Origin: Pegoplata infirma
Lineage: Eukaryota; Arthropoda; Insecta; Diptera; Anthomyiidae
Length of the DNA stretch: 64,000 nucleotides
Reading direction: 5' to 3'
NCBI GenBank assembly: GCA_963921195.1
Contig: OY992537.1
Location: forward strand, 52,414,313-52,478,312
The notes below the pieces were generated by a model. It saw only the letters and a list, made by a program, of their open reading frames with translations, made no database searches and was not told where the DNA came from. Numbering within the stretch: position 1 is the first letter of the stretch; every line of letters begins with the position of its first letter. Shown here in pieces: positions 32,359 through 42,752 of this stretch. A program made the translations under genes and the position numbers.

Positions 32359-34187
32359 TCCCGAGTAAAAAAGAGTTATATATAGCCATGAAAAATTAGA
32401 TGCCAAATATGGTGGACACAATTGTTTCAAATATTATCTTCGGTTATCCTACAAGATCTGAATAGTCTTATATATAATATGATACGCAAAATGGGTCTAT
32501 CTGATTTTATCAGTTTGATCCGGACTGATAAAATATATAATAAATTAAGACTACCCCCGAGTAAAAAAAAGTTATATGACGCAATATTTAATTATATATG
32601 AACAGATATGCTTTTATGTAAATCCATATTAATTTTGATCCGAAAATTGGCGGATCGAATATTATACGATTATATCAAATTCTATTATTTTTGATAAAAT
32701 AATATCAAATTTGATTAAGTTTGATCCCAAAAATGGGTCTATCTAATTGTATTAAATCATATCTTATCTGTTAAAATTAGATAAATTTTTATAAAATTGG
32801 ATGAAATCTGGTAAAATTTTATGGAATTTTAAACGTGAAATTAGAAATTATTTTATCAGATTGGATACATTATCAATTAGAAGAGTTTTTATTGCATTCT
32901 TCGGAATTTTTTCGGGACTTAGCAAATTATGTATTAAAAATTTGTCATTTTTTTCTAAAATCATTTATAAGGGATTTAAATTTTCAAAAAAATGTGTGTG
33001 TCTTAGAAAATTTAAATTTTCGGAACTCAAAAACTTTTCAAAAAAATTAAATTTCTCATAAAAACATTTTCAATGATTTTTTTATTCCAAAAAAATTTTG
33101 TGTCCGGGACTTTGAAAAATTTTCATAAAATTTTTTAGAACTTGAATTTTTTTTTAATTGTCCGGGACTTAGAAAATTTAGAAAATTTTTTCTGGATATA
33201 ATTATAAATAAAATCATATATCTTTTTATCTGCCATATCAAAAAATTCCCGACCTTATATGTCATATCAAATTTCATATAGATCAGTATATAAATAGATA
33301 TGAATATGTATGCTATCATATTAAAAAACAAGGTAAAATACAATGCTGTATATAAACTTGTATGTCCATATCAAAGTTCATGCATAACCATATATAAATA
33401 TAAATAACTATAAATTAGCATATATGATTATATCAGATCTTTCTTACTCGGGCCGACTAAAAAAGTTTTGATATAATCATATAGTTTTTTATATAATTGT
33501 ATATTAATAGATCCATCATTTGATACCAAAAATGGAGGATCTAAAATATATGATTACCTCTAATTAGATCAAATTTTATATAACTAGATATAATAAGATC
33601 CCAAAAATGGAACGGTAAATTTCATCTGATTTGATGTTAAAGATGATATTAGATCTAATAAGATATAATTATATATTATTAGATCTTATTAGATCTAATC
33701 TTTTATAATATCAAATTAGATAATATTTATCGTTCCATTTTTGGGATCTAATTATGTCTTATTATCTAAATTTTGATCTAATAAGATATAATCATATATT
33801 TTTGGATCCTCCATTTTTGGGATCAAATGTTATATGGCACCGTATTATTTTTTTTTAGTCGGGTATAACACATAAATATATACGGCTAGATATTGCTCTA
33901 CATAAAGAACATATTTTTGTATATAACATTTCATAAAGTGCATATGATTATATATAATGTTATCCAACTTATATGACGCTATAACGAGCAATATATGATC
34001 AGTTATAATGGTTTCAAATTATATTTAATCGTATCAGTTTTCTCCAACTGATATAATTATCACATTATATATAAGGTTATCCCGCTAGATCATAAAATAT
34101 ACCCGTAGATAATTATTAAAGCAATTATATCCGCCATATTTGGGATATAATTAGTCATGAACTTTTTTTTCTTTTTTTTACTAGGGA
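32359..34187. mobile_element. Composite of nested palindromic elements, CCCGAGTAAAAAA ends
   Basis: The outer ends TCCCGAGTAAAAAAGAG (left) and TCCCTAGTAAAAAAAAG (reverse complement of the right) are followed on both sides by AAATATGGYGG-type sequence, giving TIRs of about 55 bp. Inside, the same terminal motif recurs at 32554, 33446 (inverted), 33453 and 33854 (inverted). Blocks of GATCCCAAAAATGG and its reverse complement, and ATATAATCATATA-type repeats, fill the interior. It has no coding capacity. No clear TSD for the outer unit. Confidence 0.6.
33453..33863. mobile_element. Inner 411-bp hairpin, CCGACTAAAAAA ends
   Basis: The left end CCGACTAAAAAAG and right end TTTTTTTTAGTCGG are complementary. 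Arms contain CCAAAAATGGAGGATC against GATCCTCCATTTTTGG, and a centre of TTAGATCTAATAAGATATAA type. Confidence 0.7.
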
Positions 34188-34468
34188 TACGAATTTTTCA
34201 TTGGGAAAAATGCATAAGTATTTGAGAATTTTTCTACATGAAAATGTATCAGAATCTGATAATGTTTCTATATTAAGAACTTTGTATGTTCTTAAAGCTT
34301 TTCTATGGGAAGAATGCCTCAGCAGCTCTAACTTTTTGTGTTGAAAATTGTCACAGATTCTTAACAGTTTTCTCTGTGCAAATATCCCAAAAATGTTGTA
34401 AACATATTTCAGTCCAAAATCTGACAGTTTTCCTACAGCAAAACTTGTTTCAGAATCTTAGACTTTTA
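34188..34468 (-). repeat. 35-bp satellite, inverted and degenerate
   Basis: Phrases such as GAAAATGTATCAGAATCTGA and AGCAAAACTTGTTTCAGAAT are reversed relative to the main array. The array continues beyond the element at 34472-35098. Confidence 0.5.
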
Positions 34469-34471
34469 CTA

Positions 34472-35098
34472 CACCGTCCGACAAAAATGAAAAAAGGTCG
34501 TTGAACACGAACTGGATAATATACGTTTGAAACTAGAGACTAAATGTAGTAAAACTGCATTTACAGTTTTTCATTTCGTGATCCTGTTACGGACTTAAAA
34601 GTTTTAGAGGATTAAATTTTATAAAATATTTTTTTAATAATTGTACTTGTCCTATGATGCCTGTAGTGATAGCAAATGAAAGAGGAGGATCTCCCCTAAT
34701 TTTCCTATTCTTTTATTTTTACACATCAGGAAAAAGGAGGTAAGTAACGTCCTTTCAAAACTTTATCCTTCAATATCAGTAAAAATTTTCCACAAAATAT
34801 TTTGATAAGGTTTTCAAATGACTTTGTTCACATCCTTTTATTCTGATATGTCAAAATAAAAATATGGAAAAATTAGAGGATATCCTCCTCTTTAATTTGC
34901 CATCAACAGTGGCATCATAGGACAAGTACAAATATTTAAGAAATATTTTATAAAATGTATCCTTTAAAATTTTTAAGTCCTTTTAAAAGGAAACAGGATG
35001 ATGAAATGAAAAACTGTAAATCCAGTTTTACTCCATATGATCTCTACTTTCAGACGTATATCATCCGGTTTATGTTTAATGTTGGCTGTCGGACGGTG
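34472..35098. mobile_element. 627-bp foldback, CACCGTCCGACA ends, TSD CTA
   Basis: Perfect ends CACCGTCCGACA and TGTCGGACGGTG with 3-bp CTA duplications (34469-34471 and 35099-35101). Arms of about 270 bp pair, for example TGATGCCTGTAGTGATAGC against the GGCATCATAGG region, and TATACGTTTGAAA against TTTCAGACGTATA. CAC-initial TIRs with 3-bp TSD recall CACTA/CMC-type elements, but this is only suggestive. Related to 42753-44313. Confidence 0.75.
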
Positions 35099-35101
35099 CT
35101 A

Positions 35102-35240
35102 TCAGCAAAATGCATTAGAGCCTAAGACATTTTCTTTAGGAAAAAATTTAAAAAATTTTCTTAAGAAATCTCTTCTAAAGGAATTAATACTCAATTTTGG
35201 AAACGTTTCTTTACAAAAAAACGTACTATAGAAATGATAA
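35102..35240 (-). repeat. 35-bp satellite remnant
   Basis: A few eroded units (GAGCCTAAGACATTTTCTTT) to the right of the foldback. Confidence 0.4.
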
Positions 35241-35865
35241 ACCAAAAAAAAAATTAAATAAATGGTGCAAATTCGTTCAGATTGTTCCTGTAAACATTTT
35301 TTTTTAATAAAAAATTACAACTTTCACATTCCACTACTTGGTAATGCAAATTTTTACTGGTTTACTAAACTTAACCTACATTATCCTGTTAATTGCGATA
35401 TACCTTAAATGGTTGTTATCACTGCAATTAATAGTTTTATATAAAATAAATATTATTTTTAAAGTTTGTTCAAATGAAAATTTATTTATGCATACATAAA
35501 TTTTTTTTTTAACTTTTTTTTAAACTATCACATTTTTTTTTATTTTATTTTTTATCAAAGCACTAAAATAAAAGTACTTCACATGTTTCACTTTGTTAAT
35601 AAAACAAAAAAAAAAAAAAACAGAAGCAGATATAATATTTTATATAGCCTTGTGTTGTATTTTTAGCTAAAAAAATTTATTTCGTTTAGAAAAATTAAAA
35701 GAAAAAATATATAAACTCAAAACTGAGATTTCAAAAAAAAAACAAAAACTTTTGATATAATCCTTTAGTCAAAATATGTGTAAAACGTCTCTAAATTTAA
35801 ATTGAAAAGTTTTCTTAGAGGATTTTATTCGATTGTCAGTTAAATTCGGCATGCTACTTGTAATG
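35241..35865. other. A+T-rich, nothing recognised
   Basis: Homopolymer-rich DNA without an identifiable repeat or ORF. Confidence 0.45.
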
Positions 35866-36056
35866 TAGAATTTTTATTTTTACTAAAGAGTCTTGACAAT
35901 GATCCTTGATACAGATCGAAACCCGTGGCGTCTTTGTCTTTGCAAAAATTATCAACAAATAAATTAAAACAGATAAATAATGTTATTGAAATGTTCTTCT
36001 ACGATTCATGGTTGTAACAAATAAAGAAAATTTACCTCGAGCTAGTAAACACTACC
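35866..36056 (-). repeat. Dispersed repeat R1, copy 3 (diverged)
   Basis: The reverse complement shows TAGCTCGAGGTAAATTTTCT, TAATTTTTGCAAAGACAAAG and TCATTGTCAAGACTCTTTAG, in the same order as the landmarks at 1-160 and 27728-27895, but with much more divergence. Confidence 0.5.
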
Positions 36057-36078
36057 CACAATGTAAATTTTCAGTTAT

Positions 36079-36692
36079 TTTTTATACCCTCCACTCTGGT
36101 GATTGAGGGTATATATAAGTTTGTCATTCCGTATGTAATACATTGAAATATTGGGACCCCATAAAGTATATATATTCATGATCCTTGATCGATTTTAAGT
36201 CGATCTAGCGATGTCCGTCTGTCTGTCTGTTGAAATCATGTTTTTGGCAATAATCCGGAACCGATTAAAACGCTTGGGGTACCAAAAGTTGCGTAATTTT
36301 CCTAGGCAGAAACTGATGTATTCTTTTTTTAATCCATTAAGTATTTTAAAAGTTATGAGTGAAAATGCAAAGTTACCTCTAAAACTATGGTGAATTTTAC
36401 ACAAAAAAAATGCTATAACTTGACACCTGTTAAATGAATGTGACCGAAACTTGGAATTTAATTAATTTTTATCATTCCTAACACTCACAAAAAATTTGAG
36501 CGGAATCGCACAATGGGGCGAGGCACCAGAAATTTAACCCAAAATTTTAAAATGATTTATCTTGGCTCATGGTTGACATATTCAAATAAAATTTTGAATT
36601 GGTTCATATTTTATTGTTCTCAACGTTTTTTTGGTTTAAAATAGGTTTTGTGTTCAAAATTGTTATATTTTTTTTGTTTTCCATGTATACAT
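36079..36692 (+). mobile_element. mini-me-like element, 5' part
   Basis: TTTTTATACCCTCCACTCTG start, GTCATTCCGTATGTAATACA, core GATCGATTTTAAGTCGATCT and a short GTCC/GTCT tract (36213-36229). The body after 36230 differs from subtypes A-C, and the right part is interrupted by two palindromic elements. Confidence 0.6.
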
Positions 36693-37923
36693 TAGGGCGT
36701 TTCATCAAAAACTTTTTTTTGGATTTTTGCAACTCTTGAAGCGGAATATGAATTCTTATGGCCTAAAAGATTTTTGAGATTTTTTTCAGATTTTTGGAAT
36801 GTCGGGATCAACTCGCTCAAATCGATTTTATCAAAAAAATGAGGTTATGAAACATATTTTTTTTTATTTTTTGTTCTCTGGTGCCTTTTTTTAACAAATC
36901 CGGATATAATACTTCTTAATGTTGCTAGCCTCCTAAAAAAAAATATTCGCGGTCAAAATAATAACTTCAAGGGTCACTAAGATGACCTTTAAAGTAAAAA
37001 TTCAGAATTTCCCGTGTTCCAACCTTAATAATTTGAGAAATATGCAATATATGAACGTAATGATGAATCCGTTAGATAGGTCTTTTTAATACCTTTAATT
37101 TAAAACCAAAATGACATTTGTCACTTTAGTAGAAATATTAAAAAACTAAGATAAACTCATTTTTTCCCCCATTTTACAGAAAATCGAAGGGAATCCATTA
37201 GTAGTTTTTTTGTAAAATTGAAATAATAAACTTAAAAGAAGTTTTTTTGATTGCAATTAGTGTTTCCAAACCGGAAAACCGGGTTTTTGTCAAACCGGTT
37301 TTTTTGACAAAAAACCGGTTTTTTGGTTAACCGGCTTGGAAACACTAACTACAATCTATAAAAAGTCTTTAAAAGTTATTATTTTAACTTTACAAAAAAA
37401 AACTACCTAATGCACCAGTTCAATTTTCGATAAAATGGGGGAGAAAATGAGTTTTTCCCAGTTTTTTATTTTTTTTAACATTTCTACAAAAGTGACAATA
37501 GTCAGATTGGTTTTAAATGAAAGGTGTTTTAAAGACCTATCTAACGGATTCAACATGACGTTCATACATAGCTTATTTCTCGAATTATTGAGGTTAAAAC
37601 ACGGGAAATTCTGAATTTTTACTTTTAAGGTCATCTTAGTGACCCTTGAACTTATAATTTTGACCGCGAATATTTTTTTTTAGGAGGCTAGCAACATTAA
37701 AAAGTATTATATCCGGTTTTGTTAAAAAAAGGCACCAGAGAACAAAAAATAAAAAAAATTATGTTTCATAACCTCATTTTTTTGATAAAATCGATTTGAG
37801 CGAGTTGATCCCGACATTCCAAAAATCTGAAAAAAATCTCAAAAATCTTTTAGGCCATAAGAATTCATATTCCGCTTCAAGAGTTGCAAAAATCCAAAAA
37901 AAAGTTTTTGATGAAACGCCCTA
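36693..37923. mobile_element. Giant 1231-bp palindrome 1, TSD GTATACAT
   Basis: TIR TAGGGCGTTTCATCAAAAAC with arms of about 560 bp running to the centre at about 37257-37348. Pairs are visible throughout, for example GGATCAACTCGCTCAAATCG against CGATTTGAGCGAGTTGATCC. The 8-bp duplication GTATACAT is exact (36685-36692 and 37924-37931). The YAGGG terminus and 8-bp TSD fit a hAT-type foldback MITE. Some arm positions differ, so the two arms are diverging. It is non-coding. Confidence 0.85.
37257..37348. mobile_element. Short hairpin at the centre of palindrome 1
   Basis: TTAGTGTTTCCAAACCGG pairs with CCGGCTTGGAAACACTAA, with further AACCGGTTTTT repeats in the loop. Probably a separate small MITE inserted near the loop of the large palindrome. 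Confidence 0.6.
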
Positions 37924-37937
37924 GTATACATGTATAT

Positions 37938-39047
37938 TAGAGTGTCCCTTATTTTGGAAATGTTGGAAATCTTGAGACGGTACCCGCTCATTTTTTTCCT
38001 TTTGACTTAAAAATAACTCAGGAAAAATTTTACGCCCCTAGGACCACGCCTTCCCTACGCGACGGGCCCTTAAAGAGCGGGGCCTAAAAAATCATTTTTC
38101 CATACAAACCAAAAAATTTTTTTTTTGATTTTTAATTTTTTTGTTATTATTTATTATATTACTTGGTTTGCTTATTCACAACAAAAAATTTGATTTTGGT
38201 GGGATAAGTCTTTCAGCGCTAAAAAATTTTTCGCAAAAAAAAATTTTGAGCCGCCGGGGTCCTACAGTAAAAAATTTTTAAAAAATATTTTTTTTTAGTT
38301 TTGACCAGCAACGGTTTTAGCTGCTATGTTGCTTTAAATGATATATATTCATAAAAAAATATTTTTTGTATCTGTGACATCTTAATCGTGTTCTAAAAAA
38401 GGGTAAAAAATGCATTGATGATTTTTTTCGATACACGATAAAAATGTCACAAATATGAATAATATTTTTTTTGGAATATATATCATTAAAAACAACATAA
38501 AAACTAAAACCATTGCTTTTCAAAACTAAAAAAAAATATTTTTTAAAAATTTTTTACCGTAGGATTCCTACGGCTCAAAATTTTTTTTTTCGAAAAAGAT
38601 AAAGATGTCACAGATATGAATAATTTTTTTTTTGGAATATATATCATTTAAAGCAACATAGCAGCTAAAACCGTTGCTGGTCAAAACTAAAAAAAAATAT
38701 TTTTTAAAAATTTTTTACTGTAGGACCCCGGCCGCCCAAATTTTTTTTTTGCGAAAAATTTTTTAGCGCTGAAAGACTTATCCCTCCAAAATCAAATTTT
38801 TTGTCGTGAATAAGCAAACCAAGTAATATAATAATTAATAACAAAAAAATTAAAAATCAAAAAAAATTTTTTTTGGTTTGTATGGAAAAATGATTTTTTA
38901 GGCCCCGCTCTTTAAGGCCCCGTCGCGTAGGGAAGGCGTGGTCCTAGGGGCGTAAAATTTTTCCTGAGTTATTTTTAAGTCAAAAGGAAAAAAATGAGCG
39001 GGTACCGTCTCAAGATTTCCAACATTTCCAAAATAAGGGACACTCTA
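37938..39047. mobile_element. Giant 1110-bp palindrome 2, TSD ATGTATAT
   Basis: TIR TAGAGTGTCCCTTATTTTGG with arms of several hundred bp, for example CGCCCCTAGGACCACGCCTT against AAGGCGTGGTCCTAGGGGCG. The 8-bp duplication ATGTATAT is exact (37930-37937 and 39048-39055). An internal segment with ATATATCATT and GTCACAGATATGAATAAT motifs is repeated, giving a partial three-fold structure near 38330-38680. hAT-type termini. Its left TSD overlaps the right TSD of palindrome 1 by two bases. Confidence 0.85.
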
Positions 39048-39130
39048 ATGTATATACTATATATAGTATTATAAGAAATTTTTTGTATTTAAACTGAAAA
39101 AAATAATTTAAATAATTTTAAAAAAGACGT

Positions 39131-39372
39131 TTTTTTTATTATACCCTCCACTCTGGTGTTTTTAGCTAAATTTGTTTTTGAACGGTAAATGAGTGTATAC
39201 AAAAACAAAATATGTTTTCTGTTGTTTGTAACGGTTTATGATTTTCTATAAAATCAATTTTGAGAAAATTTAATTTTGGCCAAGAAGGTCGTCTGCGAAA
39301 CTATAGTGCAGTGGACAACATTGTGGAGGGTATTTAAAGATTCGGCACAGCCGAATATAGCTTTCTTACTTG
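39131..39372 (+). mobile_element. mini-me-like short copy
   Basis: TTATTATACCCTCCACTCTG start and a 3' end with GTGGAGGGTATTTAAAGATT, the hairpin ATTCGGCACAGCCGAAT and TTTCTTACTTG. The middle (GTCY tract included) is missing. It may be a deletion derivative or the 3' end of the copy begun at 36079. Confidence 0.6.
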
Positions 39373-39464
39373 TTTTTGTTGGATAATCTAATTTGTATAA
39401 TCTCAATCTGTAGTATGGAAATATACTCAATATGTAATTTTCTGCGTAACGCATCGACATTCTT

Positions 39465-39774
39465 AGGTTCTGAGACATTTTTCTTATAGAAAAATTCTCA
39501 AATTTTAAGACATTTTTCCAAAAGAAATATTCTCAGATTTTGAGACATTTTGCCTATAGAAATTCTCATATTCTGAAAAATTTTTCCTTTAGAAAAATTC
39601 TCAGATTCTGACATATTTTTTCGATAAAAAAAATCTCAAATTTTCCTATGGAAAACTTATGAAATTCTGACAATGAGACATTTTTCACATAAAAAATTTC
39701 TTAGATTCTGAGAAATTTTTCCCATAGAAAATTTTTCAGATTCTGAGACGTTTTTCCTATAAAAAAATTTCTGA
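39465..39774 (+). repeat. 35-bp satellite block
   Basis: About 9 units such as TTCTGAGACATTTTTCTTAT and GAAAAATTCTCAAATTTTAA. Forward orientation is restored after the inverted section. Confidence 0.75.
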
Positions 39775-40880
39775 GAATTTTGTACTCTTGCCAAAAACAT
39801 TAAATCATGCTAATGTTTTGCTGAAGACTTGGGTGTACTTGCCAAAGCAAAGTTTATTTTAAGAAGAAATAATGTTTTATTCATTTGCCATTCCATGGAA
39901 AACGAATTGAAATATCGGTCGAGGACAGCATAAAGTTTATTTTTTATTGATCTATTTATTACATCAGGCCATATGGCTGTGGAAAGTAAGATGCAGTCCA
40001 AACTAATAGAGCTGTAAATTTGGTAAAAAACTAAAAGAGCTGTAAACATTTTGGAGAGTTTAAAAGATTCGGCACCGAAGAATTTAACACTCTCACTTGT
40101 TCTTTGTACATTTGTAAACAAATGGAACATTTTTTGGAAAAAATTTAAAAAATGTTTTTTCACTAACATCAAAATTCAGATAAAAAAAATATTTTAAGAA
40201 AAAAAAAAAAAAGATGAAAAAAAATTTTTTGATGAAAAAAGAAAAAAAAAATTTTTTTTTGATGTAAAAAATACATTAAAAAAAAAGAAATATTAAAAAA
40301 ATTTATGCAAAAAAAATTGATGTAATAAAAAATTGGGAAAATAAATATTTTTTTTTCACGAAAAGCTAAATTATGATAAAAATATATTTAAAAAAAAAAA
40401 AAAAAATAAAATTGCCTGTAATAAAAATTAAAAAAAAAAAATGTGATGACAAACAAAATTGATAAAAAAAGTTTGAATAAAAAAAATTAATGAAAAAACA
40501 AAAAACAATTTGAAACAATAAAGAATTTGACACAAAAGAACTGATGAAAAAAAATTAAAAAAAAGTAGATTTGATGAAAAAAAAAGTGATGTGATAAAAA
40601 AAAAATTGAAAATAAAATTTGATAAAAATGATAAAAAAATTAAAGAAAAGGAAATTTGATAAAAAAAATGTATGGAAAAAAATTCCTAAAAAAAAAAATT
40701 TATGAAAAAACTTTTTTTTGTTGAAAAATACTTATGTTACGTTTTATTCACCAGATGTTGAAAAACGGTTTTGTTCACCAGCAGGTCAATTTTTTATTCG
40801 TCGGTAGTCAAACTGAGGTGGCGTCCTGCATCATTTTTAAAATTAGACACCAGCCTAAAAACATTATCATGTTAAAATTC
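39775..40880 (+). mobile_element. Element X, copy 3
   Basis: Order: GTACTCTTGCCAAAAACATT, GGGTGTACTTGCCAAAGCAA, hairpin-like terminus GATTCGGCACCGAAGAATTT with CTCTCACTTG near 40090, a (GATGAAAAAAAAATT)-like minisatellite (40190-40715), TTCACCAGATGTTGAAAAACG, then AGTCAAACTGAGGTGGCGTC. Reverse of 6571-7648. Non-coding. Confidence 0.65.
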
Positions 40881-40884
40881 TTAC

Positions 40885-41230
40885 ATTCTAAGACATTTTT
40901 CCTACATAAAAGTTCATCGACTTTTGAGGAATTTTTCCTAAAGAATACTTATCAGATTCTGAGACATTTTGCCTAAAGAAAATATCTTAGATTCTAAGAT
41001 AATTTTTCTTAAGAAAAATTCTTAGATTCTGAAATATTTTCCCTTTAGTAAAATTCTCAGATTCTGAATCATTTTTTTATAGAAAAATTCTCGGATTTTA
41101 AGACATTTTTCATATAGGAAATTCAAAGATTCTAAGACATTTTTTATTGAAAACTTCGCAGATTCTGAGACATTTTACGTATAGAAAAATTCGCAGATTC
41201 TGAGACATTTTTCGTATAGAAAAATTAGTT
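40885..41230 (+). repeat. 35-bp satellite block
   Basis: About 10 units (TTCGCAGATTCTGAGACATT, TTTTTCGTATAGAAAAATT). Confidence 0.75.
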
Positions 41231-41334
41231 GAAGTTCTGTGATACTAGAATTAAGTTTGACTTTATTTTTGTGTATTGTGCTGTATCAATTTATTTATTA
41301 TTTATTTATACATTTCTGTGTCGTGTAGTCCAGT

Positions 41335-41840
41335 TTTTATACCCCCCAGCCACAGTATGGGGCTTTGTCACCTTCTCATTCCGTGTGTAACGCATCGAAA
41401 TATCGGTCTAGGACCCCATAAAGTATATATTTTATTGATCAGTGATCGATGTCTGTCCGCCCGTCTGGCCGTCTGTAGAGGACACGATACAGTCCAAAAT
41501 AAAAGAGCTAGACTTCCGAAGTTTGGCACGAATATGTCTTATATTCCTAGGCAGGTTGAGTTCGGAAATGGGCAAAATCGGACCAAGGGGAAAAAGTTCC
41601 CCTATGGAGAACTAAACCAACCCATGAAAAACCGCATTTTTTGCAGAGGTTTTTGTACTTTTGGTAAGCAAATGCAACATTCTTATCTCAGAAGAAGTTC
41701 AAAATCGCAAGAGAAGGTCCCCCTAACGTCTCCCACCAACCCCCCACCCAAAAAAAACGACCCTGGATTTTTTTAATATTTTTTTTACATTTTGGAGGGT
41801 ATAAAAGATTCGGCACAGCCGAATGTAACACTCTTACTTG
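41335..41840 (+). mobile_element. mini-me-like subtype C
   Basis: Start TTTTTATACCCCCCAGCCAC, core GATCAGTGATCGATGTCTGT with a short imperfect GTCY tract, AAAGAGCTAGACTTCCGAAG, and the 3' end ATTCGGCACAGCCGAAT followed by ACTCTTACTTG. An open frame of 166 codons crosses it by chance and has no protein family character. Confidence 0.75.
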
Positions 41841-42024
41841 TTTTAATTATAATTTTTAAATTGACGATATAAAAATCATAAACCATTTTTAATAAATAAA
41901 ATCCCCTGAAGAGGTTGGAAAAAAGCAAACGAAACGTTGGGTGGAAAATAATAAAAATTAAGTATTTGGAAACAAATAGCTGACCACAATTAGCCTGTAA
42001 GGTAACCCCTTTTTCAAAATAAAA

Positions 42025-42735
42025 GAAAAATTCTCTGATTCTGAGACAGTTTATCTATAAAAAAATTTTTAGATTCTGAGACATTTCTCTTAGAGAAAAG
42101 TTCTCAGATTCTGATACATTTTGCTTATGGAAAAATTTTCAGATTCTGAGACATTTTTCTTATGGAAAAATTCTCAGATTCTGAGACAACTTATTTATAA
42201 AAAAATTTTTAGATTCTGTAACATTTTTTATTTAGAAAAATCATCAGATTCAAAGACATTTTTGTTTAAAAAATTTTTTGTAAAGAAAAATTCTCAAATT
42301 CTGATGCATTTTTACTTAGAAAAACTCTCATATTCTGATACATTTTTCTAATTGAAAATTCTTAGATTCTGAGGTATTTTTATTACAGAAAAATTCTCAG
42401 ATTCTGAGACATTTTTCTTATAGAAAAAAATCCCAGATTCTGAGACATTTTTCTTAAAGAAAAATTCTCTGATTATGCGACATTTTTCTTATAGAAAAAT
42501 TTTCAGATTCTGCGACATTTTTCTTAAAGAAAAATATTATAGCAAAATCTTATAGAAAAATTCTCGGATTCTGCAACATTTTTCTTATAGAAAAATTTTT
42601 AGATTCTGAGACATTTTTCTTATACAAAAATTCTCAGATTCTGAGACATTTTTGGATCTGATTCTCAGATTCTGAGACATTTTTCTTATAGAAAAATTCT
42701 CAGATTCTGAGAAATTTTTCTTATAGAAAAATATT
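42025..42735 (+). repeat. 35-bp satellite block, well preserved
   Basis: About 20 units of AGATTCTGAGACATTTTTCT plus TATAGAAAAATTCTC. Near 42540-42555 one unit is shortened to AGCAAAATCTTATAG, a variant that recurs at 45190. Confidence 0.85.
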
Positions 42736-42752
42736 ACCCCCAGTTCCTGTAA

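Noticed and set aside
32801..33061. Overlapping frames at 32.8-33.06 kb
   Set aside because: Low-complexity A+T DNA within a palindromic element; two frames are open together, which indicates composition rather than coding.
41276..41776. 166-codon plus-strand open frame, one of the longest
   Set aside because: It covers a subtype C mini-me copy, is open by chance, and has no counterpart in the complete copy at 29930-30605.
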